6,733 nt of DNA from an uncultured Bacteroidia bacterium. Lineage in GTDB: Bacteria > Bacteroidota > Bacteroidia > Bacteroidales > UBA932. The translations under genes were made by a program, and so were the position numbers. The DNA lies in the NCBI GenBank assembly GCA_902796455.1, contig CADBPH010000212.1, positions 1 through 6,733 on the forward strand, in the 5' to 3' direction. This document shows, piece by piece, positions 6,089 to 6,733 of this stretch. The stretch's first letter is position 1, and each line of letters opens with the position of its first letter. The notes beneath the pieces are model-generated. The model was not told the origin of the DNA. It searched no databases and saw only the letters and a program-made list of their open reading frames with translations.

Positions 6089-6733
6089 ATGCTAGATATG
6101 AAAAGATTGATCAGAGGAATCACAATTGTCCTGGCCGCAGCGGCAGTCGCCGGCTGCGGAGGACGCGAAAAGAAAGCGCAGGAGGCAGGAGCCGCATCCC
6201 TCCCGCAGGAAGTGGAGCGGACTGTCGAGGTCCTGCCTGCCCAGGCGCGGGATGTGCCCCAGGAGAGCGCCTATTCCAGTACGGTAGAGGCTTTTGCTAC
6301 CAACAATATCATGCCGCAGCAGGCCGGCCGCATCCGCAAAATCAATGTGGAGGTGGGCGATTTCGTGGTCAAGGGCCAGGTCCTTGCGGAAATGGACCGG
6401 CTCCAGTTGGACCAGCTGGCGCTGCAGATCCAGAATGACGATATCGAATACGCGCGTCTGAAGAGCCTGTACGAGGAAGGAGGCGTTTCGAAATCGGATT
6501 TCGAAGCGGCGGAACTGGGCTACAAAGTGCGCAAGAGCAATTACGCCAACCTGGAGGAAAACACGATCCTGCGCAGCCCGCTGTCGGGATTCGTCACGGC
6601 CCGCAATTTCGACAAGGAGGACATGTACTCCATGACCGCCCCGCTATTTACGGTCCAGCAGGTGACGCCGGTCAAATTGCTCGTCGGCGTATCCGAAAGC
6701 GAATATACGAAGGTCAAGAAGGGGGACGACGTC
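6089..6733 (+). CDS. RND-type efflux periplasmic adaptor (membrane fusion protein), lipoprotein; C-terminus beyond right edge
   Basis: The frame is open from the ATG at 6089 for 215 codons to the window edge. This subunit joins an inner-membrane RND pump to the outer-membrane channel encoded just upstream. Residues 4-23 form a lipoprotein signal: MKRLIRG, a hydrophobic stretch, and the lipobox V-A-G-C with C23 as the lipidated residue. The first half of the lipoyl-like domain is at about 78-103 (AGRIRKINVEVGDFVVKGQVL). A short helical hairpin spans about 105-156, and the second lipoyl half begins at about 159 (TILRSPLSGFVTARN). The beta-barrel domain starts near 190 and is cut off. ATG 6098 (MKRLIRG) is an alternative start giving a more usual signal peptide; 6089 is chosen for its A-rich upstream context and four-base gap from the TolC-family stop. 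Residues after C23 (GGREKK) do not resemble an acidic surface-export signal, so a periplasmic location is expected. The channel-then-adaptor order is typical of Bacteroidota; an RND pump gene should follow. Confidence 0.93.
   Translation, partial: MLDMKRLIRGITIVLAAAAVAGCGGREKKAQEAGAASLPQEVERTVEVLPAQARDVPQESAYSSTVEAFATNNIMPQQAGRIRKINVEVGDFVVKGQVLAEMDRLQLDQLALQIQNDDIEYARLKSLYEEGGVSKSDFEAAELGYKVRKSNYANLEENTILRSPLSGFVTARNFDKEDMYSMTAPLFTVQQVTPVKLLVGVSESEYTKVKKGDDV

Noticed and set aside
5107..6123. 338-codon open frame on the minus strand, antisense to the TolC-family gene
   Set aside because: It is a composition shadow without motifs and crosses the junction between two clear operon genes.
1..6733. 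Mobile element, CRISPR array, tRNA or rRNA gene
   Set aside because: No transposase, integrase, spaced repeat array, clover-leaf or rRNA-like sequence was seen. Genes occupy nearly all of the window, and the only gap over 150 bases is 4433-4608.

Overview
This window comes from a Bacteroidota chromosome, most likely order Bacteroidales. The reasons are: -7 boxes of the TAnnTTTG type upstream of several genes; start codons preceded by A/T-rich leaders without a Shine-Dalgarno sequence; an efflux operon ordered outer-membrane channel, then lipoprotein adaptor; a phosphoglycerate kinase with the long charged insertion familiar from Bacteroidales; and two secreted proteins whose predicted signal peptidase I site is followed by Gln. 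The DNA is fairly G+C-rich, so a high-GC lineage fits better than a typical Bacteroides. The genus cannot be fixed from this window.

Layout. Positions 1-736 (minus strand) hold the first 245 codons of a class I SAM-dependent (rRNA-type) methyltransferase that runs off the left edge. A short divergent promoter region (737-846) separates it from pgk (847-2100, plus), a complete glycolytic phosphoglycerate kinase closed by a textbook intrinsic terminator (2125-2156). A -7 box lies directly behind that terminator and probably starts a two-gene unit: lgt (2184-3071, prolipoprotein diacylglyceryl transferase) and, 11 bases later, a secreted GH29 alpha-L-fucosidase (3083-4432). A 176-base gap (4433-4608) then carries direct repeats, a small inverted repeat and a 19-bp hairpin. 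It leads into an efflux operon: a TolC-family outer-membrane channel (4609-6084) and an RND-type periplasmic adaptor lipoprotein (6089 to the right edge, truncated). The inner-membrane RND pump is expected just outside the window.

How the parts relate. pgk is central metabolism and stands alone. Lgt provides the first lipidation step for lipoproteins, and the adaptor at the right end, with its V-A-G-C lipobox, is an evident substrate. The fucosidase is a periplasmic or secreted glycan-trimming enzyme with no other glycan gene in view. The TolC-like channel and adaptor are two of three parts of one drug or metabolite exporter.

Overall the genes are ordinary and well recognised, and no undescribed multi-gene system is visible. 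The least explained piece is the regulatory DNA at 4433-4608 ahead of the efflux operon, especially the long hairpin at 4544-4585.
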